Part shown: positions 30,480 through 42,860 of the stretch, one piece after another
How positions within the stretch are numbered: position 1 is the stretch's first letter
Layout of the letters: every line of letters starts with the position of its first letter
From: Diplonema papillatum
Lineage: Eukaryota > Euglenozoa > Diplonemea > Diplonemida > Diplonemidae
DNA length: 64,000 nt
Reading direction: 5' to 3'
Assembly (NCBI GenBank): GCA_030068145.1
Contig: JAPJBO010000990.1
Coordinates: forward strand, 16,518-80,517
Notes under the pieces: generated by a model
What the model saw: only the letters and a program-made list of their open reading frames with translations
The model's database searches: none
Told to the model about the DNA's origin: nothing
Translations under genes and position numbers: made by a program

Positions 30480-32460
30480 AAAATTGGCACTCACATGTGT
30501 GTAAGGTCAACCACCTACTGTCAGTGGTTAGTCACAGTCAGGATTTCTGTCCAAACCTTGGACGGGAGGTCCGAAAGGTGCGTCCTACATCCGAGTCGGG
30601 CAACAAACCGTCGACTGATTGCGTGGACCATTTGCCAAGACAAAAGGAACACACACAAGCAAAAGTGGACGTTCTTGAGGTTCTTGTACGAAATCTTGCT
30701 CTCATTTCGCCTTGTAGACAACCCGCCGAGCCAACATGTCCCGGTTTGCGATCATGGACTGCGAGCAGGGCTTATGTAAGTGTCAACCTGCCCCGATTAT
30801 TTTCTCCCGGGATGTGTCTTTTGGCCTGGCTAATCAACCTGTGGGGCAATACAATATGCCTGGCCGCGGACGCCTTCAATGCAGCAAAGAGCAGAGGCCT
30901 CAGCTGACAGCCGATGTGCAGCAGTGTGAAGCGACCATCTATATTAACTTACTTACGAACTTTCCCTCTGATCAAGAACGTCCCACCTACTATTTGCAAG
31001 AAGACGAGGTAGTTCTGTTTTAGAAGCAAAGCATACTTGTTTTCCGGTAAGGAGTGGGCAGGACGTTTCAAAGGGGGATGCTGATGTGGACTTGGCGACA
31101 CAAATATGGCAAGTTGGGGGCAGCCTCTCCCTACCAGACTACACCCTCCTCCTGCATGAAACTCGGAAAAGTTTTTTTTTTCCACCTTTTTGGATCTTTT
31201 CCGTTCTGCATGTGAACTAAATTTGAGCCGAAAAGCATCGGAAGCCATGGGTACAGCCCATGTTCTTCCTTCATTCCTGTCGAAGATGGCGGCTCCTCAA
31301 GTACTCTCTTCAGAGCAGGTGCTTGTTCAAAAAAACGTGCCTTTTGGTTCGGAAACCCCCCGCCCCCCGTAACAGGTCGGGCTGTATCAGGGGTTCAGGT
31401 TTACCCAGCCAATAGTGCACTGGGCGCATATGCGTGCTTTGTTTGTTTTTCTCTTCAGCACCAGGTTGCTGGGTGCTGCGAAGTTGTTCTGGGCCGGAAT
31501 GCGTAGTTTTGGTTGGGAAAAGCTAGAACCAGTCCAAGATTGTTCTGCTCGGTCCGGTATGCTATTATGCTGTGTTCGTGACAACTCGGTTTCTGTGTTG
31601 CCGGAACGGGTGGTGGGTACTCGTTCGTTCACAAATCTGCCATGAATCCAGTGGTTTCGTCCTCAGCAGGACATCATTCCTATCGTCCTTGAGGCTTGAG
31701 ACCACTGGTGTCGTTTTTTGCAGGGACAAGGTGCCGAGGTGCGGGCCTTGTTTTTGAAGAAAAAAAGAGCACTCACATGTTCTGCTTCAGTCTTCACGTC
31801 GCTGTATAAAGAGAGCTGCAGAAATGGCGACTAGAGTGAACCAATTGCCGATGGCTTCTGTTGTGTCCGCTACGATTCAGTCCGCAGAAAAGCGCTGGTA
31901 CGCTTTGACCATAGTCGAAGTGAGCACAGTGCCACAACATGCCGCATGGCTGGCCGTTTCTGTGGGCTCGTGTTCAGCGCAAGCCTCAGGGTTCCTTGAT
32001 GCTTGGTTTGGGAAACGGTAGCCATGTGACCCGGCCCACGTGGCCCTGCGGTACCGCCGAACGCGTGAAGATATGCTCCCGTGCGGCTGGCTTTCCCCGG
32101 TGCGCCTTTGCCGGATCCGTCCGGCAGGATCGGGGCTTCTGCCTCAAGGCTTAGGCTATGCTGGAAAAAGAAAACACATATGAAATTGCAGAGTCAAACG
32201 GGATGGCGACCGGGTGCGATGGGCCCCGGATTCCTTCCCCGCTGTGAGGAAAACACTGCACGAAGCTGCATAGGGAGGGGAAAATGAACGAACAACATGA
32301 AATGACTTCGTACGGAGTTGGCCGTTCGGCGTCTTGGCCAACATGCCACTTTTGAGATGTTTTCCATGTTGACTAAATAAGTTGACAGTCTACCCACGCG
32401 AGGGGCAGAGAGTTTTGTCCGGTTGCAAACGAACAAAAGGGGATAGCAAACGCGCTGTCA
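30480..32460. other. Dispersed repeats, no gene recognised
   Basis: Contains the repeat pieces near 31294 and 31915 noted above. Open frames up to 136 codons show no domain. Confidence 0.35.
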
Positions 32461-32548
32461 AGGGCGTAGAACCTGGGATAGAGCGGCTTGGAGTTGATTG
32501 GGGTGGGAAGGGGGCAAAGCCAGGCTTCTATTCGACATAGTTGCTTGT

Positions 32549-32758
32549 ATGAAGGTTGCTGCTATAGTGCTGGCTCTATTGATTTCTGCACAAGCTTGTG
32601 CGGAAAACAGCGTTGGGTCTAAATCCATGATTTGGCAGACAAGCCGCAGAGCACGCAGCATGAAACCGCCTTTAGTCAGAGACAGGGGCAAGCTAATTTT
32701 CCTGAGCATGCATGAAAGAAAAACGATAACTAAAAGTTTCGTATGGAACTTTTTGTGA
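32549..32758 (+). CDS. Candidate small secreted protein
   Basis: From the ATG at 32549, 69 codons encode a short basic start, a hydrophobic core and an Ala-x-Ala end (MKVAAIVLALLISAQACAEN), a good signal-peptide shape, then a basic tail (KPPLVRDRGK). No homologue is recognised. A signal-like start can arise by chance in 60 codons, so this is tentative. Confidence 0.3.
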   Translation: MKVAAIVLALLISAQACAENSVGSKSMIWQTSRRARSMKPPLVRDRGKLIFLSMHERKTITKSFVWNFL

Positions 32759-32759
32759 C

Positions 32760-33473
32760 GCTGCCAACTACTAACTGTTTTTAGTACCAACAATGCGTAG
32801 CACAAGAAAATACGGAGTTTGCTGCGGTGGAACATTCCCTTCCTTGTTTTCCGTTTTGACTGGAGGCTGTTGCTGCTTTAATGCATGAAAAAACGCCGCG
32901 ATTCTATCGGGCCGAACGAGGAGGGGAGGGCCGGGACTTTGTTGAGAGACTCCGAAAATCGCGGACGGGCGGATGATCCTTTACAAAGTCCCTGGGAAGG
33001 CTTAGTTGGAGGGAGGGCTCAGCGAAATTGGACGCCGGAGGAATATTAAAGCGGGGGTGGGGCAAACGTGTGGTAGCGGGTCGAACAGGCGCTTGACCAG
33101 CTTCATGGCCAGCGGGGTCGAAAGTAGAAACGAAGTCGTAAGATAGTCGCTGGGCCTATCAGAACAAAATTGCAGAATCAATGATAAGCCTGCAGTGCCT
33201 GGAACAGGAGGGAAGCTCCGTCCTGTTGGGCAATACTCACCTCCTGCGAGACCCACGACTGTACGAGGTTCAGCCTAATCCTGATATTCGCAGATGACGG
33301 TGTCTTTGAGTATTCCTCCAAAGCAGGTGAGATCCGTGATCGCAACGGGTGTCATCAGTGCCATCGGTCCGGTGGACCAACGATGGTGGGTTCCGACAGA
33401 ATTCAGAAAAATGTATGTGTGTGTGTTGCGGTCCCGTTTTAACGTGGTGCCTCCCTTTACGAAAGTACGACCA
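32760..33473. other. No gene recognised
   Basis: Unique-looking sequence leading into the giant GT tract. Confidence 0.35.
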
Positions 33474-34224
<751 letters not shown>

Positions 34225-34595
34225 CGTATTGTTGTTATCCAAACGGAATTCCGGTGCGGAACCCGTCCGAGGGGGACTGCCTCTTCAAGCGAATTGTCTC
34301 CGGAATAATCCAAAGTGCAGTTGGTGGGACTTACTTGGGGCGGTTCGCACCCGCTACTTAGTTCGCTTCGAGCCGGTCCTGTGCTCGACCCACAGGGTTC
34401 TCGCGCTTCTTGATGTCGACATATCCAAGAACATACATATTAAGACGTTCATGGATTAATCCCAGTACGACCCCAAGTCTCACACGTGCGAGACTTGCTT
34501 CATGACGCTACCACGAGTCCGGCGATACCACTGCACGAAGAACGGCAGATGCAGGCGTGTACCCTTTTTCCGGAAAAGAAGGGGTTCTGCACATC

Positions 34596-37500
34596 TTACT
34601 CGGCTGCGTCGTGGACGTAAAGGTTCCACCTCGTTTTGTCCGAGGTTCTGGACAGGAAGCTGACGGGCGTGTTCGATCGTGACCCCGGCTGCACGCCGAG
34701 TTCCGTGGAAGGGATGGAACGAAGAAGCGGTTCTTCGTTTGGTGTAGCACGGTGTCCGGTGGTGAACGGGTGCTTGAAGGACGGTCGCCTATGCGAAGAC
34801 GGAGGGGCAGAGGGAGGAAGCAGGTCGGTGTCATCAGGGGTGGGCGTGGGGTGTCTGAAGGAGGGCCTGCGGGATCCGCTGGGGCGGGATAGGATGGCTG
34901 ATGCGAAACGGAGCCCGGGCGACGGAACCAACGAAGCGGGGCTTGCAGAAGACGACGCTGTTCTCCGCATCGCGATGCTGTTGCTCCCAATCGTGTTGCT
35001 ATTGTTGTTGTTGCTGATGTTGTTGTTGTCGCTGTTGTTGCTGTTGGTGTCATCGCGCTGGCGATTTGTCTGCTGCAGCTCTTCCGCTGACACGCCCAAG
35101 GGTACGGACGTGGCTCTCCTCAGTCGCCTTCTCACGCGTGGTGGTACGACGGTTGGCACGAGTGGCTCCCCTTGGACCGCAGCAGGAAGCCGAAAAGACG
35201 GCCTCCGCGACGAAGCGCGAGCCGGTACCGGCGAGGCGGTCCGACTCGCGCCCGTTGTGCCGCCACTGGCGTTGCTGCTCCTGTGGTGCGGTGCGTCCCA
35301 TTGCAACAGCACCTCTGCGGGAGGCATTGCAGCCGGCGCGGTTTCACGGGACCGCTCCCTGTCGAGCTGCAGCTCGGCAGCCGATGCTGCCATGGGCACA
35401 GACGTCGCCCGCTTCATTTGCTTTCGGCGCTCCGTCATCGGGGATGCGTGCTCTACCGCGCCATTTCTTCGATTCCGACTGCCCCTCACCACGACAGGAG
35501 GGGGCGTGGTTGCCCCTGCTGCGGCCTTCCCTTTGTCGAGGCGGTCCTCTTCCCCTGTACTCGGCCTGCCTCCACTGCTGCTGCTGTTGCTGCCGGTGCT
35601 CCGTCGCCCGGGGTTGCTGCTTCCGGCCGGAGGCGAGTTCGGCTCGAAAGCCAGCCCGCCCACAAATTCCACGCCTGACCCTTCTTCGTCAGCGGATTCG
35701 TACACCTCGATGGATGAGAGGTCATCTTCCATATTTACTGATTTCGATGCGTCGTTTGTGCAGACGCGCTGTGGATCCGTTTTGGTGACAGGTAGTCCGA
35801 TGCCGGTGCTGTGGGGGCTGGTTTGTTGGTGCGGTGGCGTACGGCTGAGAGGATGTTGTAGCTTTGCATTGGGGACGGTTTGAGACGAAAGGTGGTGGAG
35901 CGCGATGCTACCGTGTGAAGGGGTTGGAGAAGCGTCTCTATGAGATTGCGGGTTTGAGGATCGGGTGGTGTAGAGAAGAGAGGACGCACTTGATTTACGG
36001 GGGTGAGCGCCTGGCTGGAGGATGGGTGTGTCCTGTCCGGCATTGGGTGGCGTCAAGGATGCAAGGCTGAGGCCGATAGACCGCCTGCGTTCTATGAAGG
36101 GATTAGAGCTTCCTGTACGATTTCCCATGACTCGCGCAGAGTGCGTTCGCAATACGCCCTTCTCAGGTGGGTATCCCCCATCGTCTGATTCGTCCACGAA
36201 TAACTCTCTGCGCTCCGTCATTTCCTCCACTTCGACGCTGGATCCCCACGTACCCCGCTTCCTCATGCCAGCCACCCTTCTCTCCCTCTCCAACAGATAC
36301 GCCATCACATTCCTTGCCCGCTTTTCCCTTTTTCCAGCCGCGAAGTCAGCCCAAAACAACCACCAGTACCCCGCCAGGTCGTACACGGCCTGCACGAAAG
36401 AAAGGGCAATTCCGACCGTGAAAAACCAGATCGCAATGTGTACCGCCCGCACGCTCAAATCCTCCTCTGTATACGCGTAGGCGAAAAGCAGGAGACCCAC
36501 AATCGCGCAGGTGTCGATGCTCGCAGCAATGTGCTTGCGGAACTTCGCGAGGAAAGCGCCGAACCCGACAACGAAGATCAAGTGGGCCAAAAATAACGCG
36601 GCGAGGCCCAGGGCCTTGTTGGTGCACGATTGCCAGTTCGCGGTGTGCAAGGCGGCGGCGAACGAGACCGGGAACAGGTACAGCAGGTCGGGCAAGTAGT
36701 ACTTGTTACGGAGCCACAGGAGCTGCCGATGTCTGTGCAGGAAGAAGGACTGCCGCTCGGCGTGCAAAGTCCGCATGTCAGTCGACACCCAGCGCGACGA
36801 CCCGAACAGGTACTGGTGGAGAGGAAGCCTGGTGTCGATGATCGGATCAAGAAAATGAGGCAAATCACCGTCCGGTGCGACGGCGGCGGACAGCCGGGTC
36901 GGGCTTGACATGAAAGCAGTGATGGGGACCGATGCGCAAACGAACATGCCGATAACGCCGAAAATCGTAGAAGTGGCTGTGCTGTCGTTTCCGTCAGCAA
37001 CGTCTTGCAAGAGGGAGACAGTACAGAGGATCGTCCCGGGCAAGAGGAACAAGACAGCGACGAAAGCGGAACTTGGCCAGCGGGTGACGGAGCAAGCAAA
37101 TACCCAAGGCGACGGGGTTTCGTCGTGTGTGCAGTTCGAAAACGGAACACCCGCGTGCATCGAGGCCACGCAAGCGGCGAATAGAGTGACGACAAAAACG
37201 AAGAGTGCAACCCCCAGGCAAAGCAGCGTGTTACCCACAATCGCCCCGGCCCGAGAGTTCCCGGCAATGGTGAACCCGAGGGGGTGAACGGCGAACGACA
37301 GATCGCCCTGTGTACTCCCCCCGTCGCAGTTCAACTGGGACAAGACGACCCACAGCAAACTCGCAGACGAAGATGCAGTCACCGCTGATGACCCACCTAA
37401 CCGGCCTGCGAACTGGTGAAGGTCCATGGCACCTGACGTCAGAGAGTTGGAAGGGGTAAGGTTCAATGCAGGAGGGGTGGACATGGGTGTGCTGGTTGTT

Positions 37501-38630
37501 GGCGGTGATGGGTTTGTGGGTGAGGTCGTGTGAGGGGAGTTGGTGGCAGGTGCAGCAGTTGTGACAGGCGCATCGCTAGGTGGTACCGCAAGAGTCATTG
37601 GTGCATTGGTTTGTGGGGCGTTGGTGGTAGGTGAGTTGGTGGGGAGAAATGTGTACGGGGGGATGGTGTGCAGTGTGTTCGTCGCGGGTGGGTTGGTAGC
37701 TGGCCAAAGAGTGTCAGGGGGGTCTGTCAACGGCGAATTTGTGGAGGGCGAGTTGGTGGCTGGTCCCGGGGTTTCGGACGGGTTGGCCACTGGGGAATTC
37801 GTGGTTGTGTCAGGCGGGCTTGTCGGTGGGGAAATGGTGCGTGGGGCAAGTGTCGATGGAATGTTGGTGACAGGTGACGTTGTCATTGGTGCGACCGTTG
37901 ACGGTGCATTTGTGGCCGGTGGTAGCGTAGGGGTTAGAGTAGGGGGGAATGGTGTCAAAGGCGCATAGGTACCAGGAGCTCGAGTTGGCACATATGTAGG
38001 GGGTGCCTCTGTATTAACAGGGTTGGACAGCGAGCAAGAATAAGACATTGCATAACCCGCTCCACTATCGCAGGATACCGTCCGGAACCCGGTCAGGATC
38101 CTGTGAACGGGGCAGCTTGCATCAAAATTGGATAAGGCTTCCATCGTGGAGCTAGCGGTCAAAGTGTGGTTGCATGGGGTTGTGTGGAACGTTTGGGTGG
38201 GTCCGATGACACCCAGCGCGGAATATGCGTCGCAGCACTGGAACGTCATCGCCATTTTGTTGTCCTGGCCCCCGTTGCACTGAGCAAACTCTATGAGGCG
38301 GATGCCTTTACCTGCGCCGCATTCTGAGTGGAAGTCCGGCATGTTGCCCAGATTCTGGGCCACGCGGCAGCTGGTCTTGTATGAGGAACAGTTTTCGAGC
38401 ACGACGTTACTCAAGCACTCTGACTCGAACTCCATCTGTCCGGCGGTGCAGTTGCCTTGTATCATTTGGAACCCGCGCAGAACACCACCTTTGGGACAGT
38501 CCACATTGTGGCCGGAGTCCCAAAACTCTTCCCCGACCGTGTCTCGGCACCCAGACGACGCGATCTGGTTCGTGACATCCGCCTGAACCCATCCTGCCCA
38601 CGCCAAAACTGCAATGACGATACGTGCCAT
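34596..38630 (-). CDS. Large secreted/membrane glycoprotein with Thr-Pro stalk and RRxS tail
   Basis: 1344 codons, no intron. Residues 1-18 form a signal peptide (MARIVIAVLAWAGWVQA). Residues 20-205 are Cys-rich, with a repeated G-x-x-x-G-F...C...M-x-x-x-C pattern. Residues ~210-395 are a Pro/Thr/Ser/Asn mucin-like stalk. Several hydrophobic segments follow (about 420-780), including IVGNTLLCLGVALFVFVVTL. The remaining ~560 residues are a hydrophilic, presumably cytosolic tail. RRATSVP(M/L)xxSAxELQ occurs twice and SRRPSF(R/K) three times; these R-R-x-S sites suit PKA- or AGC-type kinases. An Asn-rich run (CAA/GTT repeat) lies near residue 1205. The architecture suggests an adhesion or sensory surface protein; no family name is supported. 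ATG context and signal peptide fix the start. Confidence 0.8.
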   Translation of the reverse strand: MARIVIAVLAWAGWVQADVTNQIASSGCRDTVGEEFWDSGHNVDCPKGGVLRGFQMIQGNCTAGQMEFESECLSNVVLENCSSYKTSCRVAQNLGNMPDFHSECGAGKGIRLIEFAQCNGGQDNKMAMTFQCCDAYSALGVIGPTQTFHTTPCNHTLTASSTMEALSNFDASCPVHRILTGFRTVSCDSGAGYAMSYSCSLSNPVNTEAPPTYVPTRAPGTYAPLTPFPPTLTPTLPPATNAPSTVAPMTTSPVTNIPSTLAPRTISPPTSPPDTTTNSPVANPSETPGPATNSPSTNSPLTDPPDTLWPATNPPATNTLHTIPPYTFLPTNSPTTNAPQTNAPMTLAVPPSDAPVTTAAPATNSPHTTSPTNPSPPTTSTPMSTPPALNLTPSNSLTSGAMDLHQFAGRLGGSSAVTASSSASLLWVVLSQLNCDGGSTQGDLSFAVHPLGFTIAGNSRAGAIVGNTLLCLGVALFVFVVTLFAACVASMHAGVPFSNCTHDETPSPWVFACSVTRWPSSAFVAVLFLLPGTILCTVSLLQDVADGNDSTATSTIFGVIGMFVCASVPITAFMSSPTRLSAAVAPDGDLPHFLDPIIDTRLPLHQYLFGSSRWVSTDMRTLHAERQSFFLHRHRQLLWLRNKYYLPDLLYLFPVSFAAALHTANWQSCTNKALGLAALFLAHLIFVVGFGAFLAKFRKHIAASIDTCAIVGLLLFAYAYTEEDLSVRAVHIAIWFFTVGIALSFVQAVYDLAGYWWLFWADFAAGKREKRARNVMAYLLERERRVAGMRKRGTWGSSVEVEEMTERRELFVDESDDGGYPPEKGVLRTHSARVMGNRTGSSNPFIERRRSIGLSLASLTPPNAGQDTPILQPGAHPRKSSASSLLYTTRSSNPQSHRDASPTPSHGSIALHHLSSQTVPNAKLQHPLSRTPPHQQTSPHSTGIGLPVTKTDPQRVCTNDASKSVNMEDDLSSIEVYESADEEGSGVEFVGGLAFEPNSPPAGSSNPGRRSTGSNSSSSGGRPSTGEEDRLDKGKAAAGATTPPPVVVRGSRNRRNGAVEHASPMTERRKQMKRATSVPMAASAAELQLDRERSRETAPAAMPPAEVLLQWDAPHHRSSNASGGTTGASRTASPVPARASSRRPSFRLPAAVQGEPLVPTVVPPRVRRRLRRATSVPLGVSAEELQQTNRQRDDTNSNNSDNNNISNNNNSNTIGSNSIAMRRTASSSASPASLVPSPGLRFASAILSRPSGSRRPSFRHPTPTPDDTDLLPPSAPPSSHRRPSFKHPFTTGHRATPNEEPLLRSIPSTELGVQPGSRSNTPVSFLSRTSDKTRWNLYVHDAAE

Positions 38631-39144
38631 ATTTTAGCACCTTCCCCCCAGCCCTGCGATTATTTCGGTTAACAAAAAAATCGGCTCAGGTAAAAGCACT
38701 GGATCCGACTTGCCCACTCTGTGCACGGGCTTGGTTTCCGCACGGTGTCCTGCTGTCGCCGGCCCGGCGGGGAACGAGAGCAATGGCAAAACCCGGCACA
38801 AAAGACTGGGACCAAGAGACAGCGCTTGTTACTTTTTCTTAAGAACGGGAAGAGGTCCCATTGGAAGGAAGGGACTGGAACGGAAGGAGATGACGGAGAT
38901 CATGAAAATGACTCCGAGAGTTACGAGCAATGAGAACGAGACTCGTGAACGAAAAGCTCCACAGTACGGTAGTTTCGGCAGAAAGTTTTTGCTTGTCCGC
39001 TGATTTTTTTTACACTGCCCTTGGCGGACTGATCTAACGTGCAGGCGGACTTTCTACTTCGTGTAGACACTTTGAGTTTAATACAAACCTAGAATCCACG
39101 ACCAAGAAGGGTAACTGCCAAAAACGAAGAAAGATGGCGCTTCC
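38631..39144. other. Upstream region of the glycoprotein gene; no gene recognised
   Basis: Presumed promoter for the minus-strand gene. Frames here are under 100 codons without domains. Confidence 0.35.
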
Positions 39145-39606
39145 ATGGCTGTCAAAACGCTTGAGGACGAGCTTCTGAGCACGGCAAGCCAGGCCAAATA
39201 TGCGCAAGATACCAACAGCTGGAAGAAACACTGCAAATTTGACAATATCGAGATACACACTGGCCGCGTACTGAGAAGATCGGCTGCCTTTTCGGTGAAG
39301 GGGGTCGGTCCTGCCGGAGTTGCATGCCTTTTTTGGGCGGACCAGCACAAAGACAGCCCAGAAATACATCGAGCACACGTCGAAGGCCCCCAGGTTGCAG
39401 GAACATTGCTTGGAACAGGGCCGTCAGACTTCTCTGCCAGCGCCAGGCGCTTCAATGCCAGCCATGGCAAGCATCACCCTCTGCGGTTTACAACATTACG
39501 TACGCCATTCGCAATGCATCAAAGTCAGCTGACAGACAGTAAAGTATCTTCTGCCTCGAGAAGGTGCTTTCTTGCAATTGAGTTTTCCAGATTGCCACTC
39601 GAGTAG
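39145..39606 (+). CDS. ORF of unknown function, possibly a recombinase-like remnant
   Basis: 153 codons from an ATG. The N-terminus (LEDELLSTASQAKYAQDTNSWKKHC) has the look of the helical core-binding start of tyrosine recombinases, but no catalytic block follows in any frame. It could be a degraded Crypton-like ORF or chance. Confidence 0.25.
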   Translation: MAVKTLEDELLSTASQAKYAQDTNSWKKHCKFDNIEIHTGRVLRRSAAFSVKGVGPAGVACLFWADQHKDSPEIHRAHVEGPQVAGTLLGTGPSDFSASARRFNASHGKHHPLRFTTLRTPFAMHQSQLTDSKVSSASRRCFLAIEFSRLPLE

Positions 39607-40189
39607 TAGCAAACTGGACAACTAAAACAATTCTTCTCTCGGCGAATAAATAGCTATTGTGCACGTTGGTAAAGCTCCTCGGAGAGGTTCGGGTTACTTC
39701 TTGGAAAAGAAGTTTAACCTTCCGACGAGCGAGATAGGGACTCGCGGGCCGGTGCTCGATCCTGAAGTCGGGTGGCGTTCGGCAAACTGGTCCCCGCACA
39801 AGGGTACGCTGGTGGGACATCCTAGTTATGAAAAGGCAGAACTTCACATAGGTTGCTGCTAGCATCAAGTCTTCTTCGAAGAAGATCCGGAGTGCATGAC
39901 TTCGTAAGAACAGAAAGGGCCGATGAGGGAACAGGGGACATTGTGCCAGCTATTATTATGGAGGAATAAGAACTCGCCACTCTCTCAACCGCGGCTGGTA
40001 CAAAGCCAACGACGATGACGATGATGGCGATGGGAAGAGCATTGTTGTCGTTGAACGCGGTGCCTGATCACGAACATCTCCCTATTTTACAGTTGGTAAA
40101 AGAAGAAGGGGCATTTCCGTTGTATAGCTAGCTATACAATTCATTCAGATTACAGTTTAATTCCCTTAGCTAGCAACCCTCATTCATTT
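39607..40189. other. No gene; 3' flank of the cyclase-homology gene
   Basis: AGTCTTCTTCGAAGAAGA palindrome at 39870 is shared with 25566. TTGTATAGCTAGCTATACAA at 40119-40138 is a perfect palindrome just downstream of the cyclase stop. Confidence 0.4.
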
Positions 40190-41306
40190 CTACTTTTCCA
40201 ACAGTGGGTGGTGGTACGCATAAGCAGGCGGGGAGCGCTGGCCCAATGCAATGCGAGCAACCAGCTCTTGGTGTCGGGTGCGGAGGTAGTCGGTGATGCT
40301 TCCTCCCGCTAGCAGCCGCTGCAAGTGCTGCAGGGCCGAGTCCATATCATCACGCCGGTAGGCCTCGACGGCCTCATTGTATACGTCCCACGCAGCCGTT
40401 CTTTGCAACTCGTACATCCACTCCCCGCCACTCTCTGCCTTCCGCTCGGAGACCAAGATTTCGAAGATAGATACAGGCCCCCCCAGCTGCGCGTGCCCGA
40501 GCTTCTGCAACAGCAGCCTCACTTCAAAAAAGTGCTTCACCTCACGGTAAACTGCCTCATTGCACACAATTGGCAGATTGGATCCACCAGCCACCCAAGC
40601 CAGAGCTGCTCCCAGCGTCGCGGGGGCACCGACGGCGGCAAATCGCTGCATGGTAGAGCACCCGAAATCTCCACAAAAGGCACGACCAGACGTGACAGAG
40701 ACATGCACCCGTAAGTACCGCAACCCTGTTGATGCGACTAGTGGCGGGCCGTCATAGAGGATGGGCTGGATCATCTCCCTTCGATGGGAGCGATCCGTCA
40801 ACGTTGATGTTTCAATACTTCGTCCTCGAGACGCATCGTCTCGGTCTACAGAGCCTCCGGGGCGTTGCCTGAGGGACCAAGGCTTCTGAAGCGTCAACGT
40901 GCCCTGCTGTGATATCGGAGCTTCTGTCCCTCCTCCGAGACTTCCGCTGTTGCTGGGGGACAGTTGTGTCACCGACGACGCTTCCATGGGGTAGCTCGCC
41001 TGTGGCTTGTCGAGTACGAAGGTTTGCCCTTCTTTCTCGCTCAGCAGTCCGCGGGATCCGGAAAGCGGGGACACCATCTGCAATCTGTCGCACAGCTTCA
41101 TCATGGATGTGGTTGAGCCCGGATTGCTCACAGCCCAAGCAGTTCCTTCGCAGCTCGACCGGGGTTTCCATGCTTTGTTATCGACCGGAGGTGACACGTC
41201 TGCTTCGTCAAGCCCTCGCCGTCCCTGCCCCCCTCTGGACTCAACCGACTGCACACGCAACGCTTCGACCCGCAATCCCGGCGCGTATTCGTCGCTTGTC
41301 GCGTAC
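40190..41306 (-). CDS. 3' exon of cyclase-homology membrane protein
   Basis: A minus open frame to the stop at 40190. A good acceptor (TTTTTTATGCAG then G) places the exon start at 41306. The first ~190 residues are a disordered Ser/Pro/Gly-rich linker. Then RYLRVHVSVTSGRAFCGDFGCSTMQRFAAVGAPATLGAALAW and the following LPIVCNEAVYREVKHFFEVRLL match the second half of a class III nucleotide-cyclase domain (G-x-x-x-G...GxxG...R...G..V..AA.L), then a TPR-like helix (YNEAVEAYRRDDMDSALQHLQRLL). The substrate and transition-state residues seem replaced, so it may be catalytically dead. The matching first half is the exon at 51443-53176; together they would make one domain. Confidence 0.65.
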
Positions 41307-41374
41307 CTGCATAAAAAAGTGTTGGAAAGCGTAGTGGAAAGTAGGCAGGACGCAGTGTGCGGACGAAACGTCAC

Positions 41375-42860
41375 GTTTGAATGTTCTCAGACGCACACAC
41401 ATACACTCCAGTCCGTAATTAATCAATTTCTAATTCGTGAAGACCGCCAAATCCTTGAAAAAATAATTCATTCCTTCACGAAACAGAAATTCTCAAAACA
41501 CATGTTCACGATTTACAGGACCCCCAAAAGCCCCCCGACCCGCTCTTTGCGCTGGCAGCTGTCCGGCAGCAGGACCAAGAGATCGTCGAAAGTACAGCCC
41601 CCGCAGTGGCTGATATCAAGGTCATCACCGATCGCGCCGAACCGCTTGGTGTTGTTCAAGCGGACATCATGCATTCGTGGAATGCGGAGCCAAACAAAAC
41701 CGTGGGAATGGCTGTGGTGTCCAGGTGCGTGAACTACAAGCGCAAGCACAACGAGTACTTTTTCCCAGGCAGCGCAGCCCGAAGCCGCTGCTGATTCCCC
41801 GCCGTCTCGGGTGGCCGGAAACGGCCAATAGATTTGCCGCGCTCGCGCGCGGCAAATCCGCTAACGGCTTTTTGTGTTTCCACTGTTTTTCAGCGTTTTC
41901 TGCACTTAGGGGGCTTACCTGCCAGTGTTGCACGTCTCCTCCTCTCCGGCCTCAACCCAGTGTCGCGGTGGTAAGCAACAGCAGGACTGCCGGCCGGAAT
42001 CCCCGGTACCGCGGCACCTTATCTTTCAGTAAAGTATAACACACTAGTATTACACACTGCACTCTAATTAATGGGTGTATCATGTGTGGCCCTCCTAATT
42101 TAGTGGTCATCTCCCACTCCACCCAGTGTTCTTCAAATACAAATAAGCAATTTTCCTGGCTCGCGTAGCGAGCCGGGAAAAACAACGGTATGGTACACCA
42201 ATCTCCCGGGTCGCGTGTCCGTCATGCGCAGACATGCAAACTAGTTTGCCCCCTCCTCACCACCTGTCGCGAAGGCACGGTGCGAACAGAAGCTGCCTCA
42301 CACCCCCGACCCATTCGATACATTGTGTTCGCTGAATTCTTTGAAAAGACCTGCAGCCCACGAAAGGACTCAATACAGCGCGACGCGACGTATCTTCACG
42401 ACAAGGCTGATCCCTGAGAGGCCCTCGAATTGCACATTGGCTACCTCTGCCGGGGCCTGGGTGGTGGTGTAGTGCCATTTTTTTCTTCTTTTTTTCTCGG
42501 CGGCCTTTCCAAATTTGGCCTGACAGTCCAAATGTGGATACAATAGCTAATCCCCTGCCCATTTTTTTTCAGAAAAAATGGGTGGCCATTTTTTTTGGGT
42601 CTAGACCCTGTTACCAAAAAGACACAAGGTTTTGACCCTGCATGGTATATGCGATTGGTGCGTGGTTGTTCTGCCCCTCTCACCTGGCTTTTACACCCGC
42701 GACCGCACTGTGGCCTGCCGGACCGGGGGCCCACCAGCAAAAAAAAGATTAAACCCCAGCAGAAGCGCCCGTCAGAAAAATAATTAATTCCTTCACGAAA
42801 TAGCTCTTCACAAAATACAATTTCACAAGATATTAAACCCCCCCGTCGCTTAATATTTAC
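41375..42860. other. Presumed intron flank: unassigned frames and repeat pieces
   Basis: 41513-41749 (minus) and 41530-41794 (plus) give protein-like frames without recognised domain; one could be a further exon. AATTCATTCCTTCACGAAA at 41467 and AATTAATTCCTTCACGAAA at 42782 are near-duplicates bracketing 1.3 kb. A MITE arm (AAAAAGACACAAGG...CCCTGCATG) lies at 42615-42643. Confidence 0.4.

Noticed and set aside
34636-35883. 415-codon plus frame opposite the glycoprotein tail
   Set aside because: Antisense shadow with Leu runs from CAA repeats; no domain.
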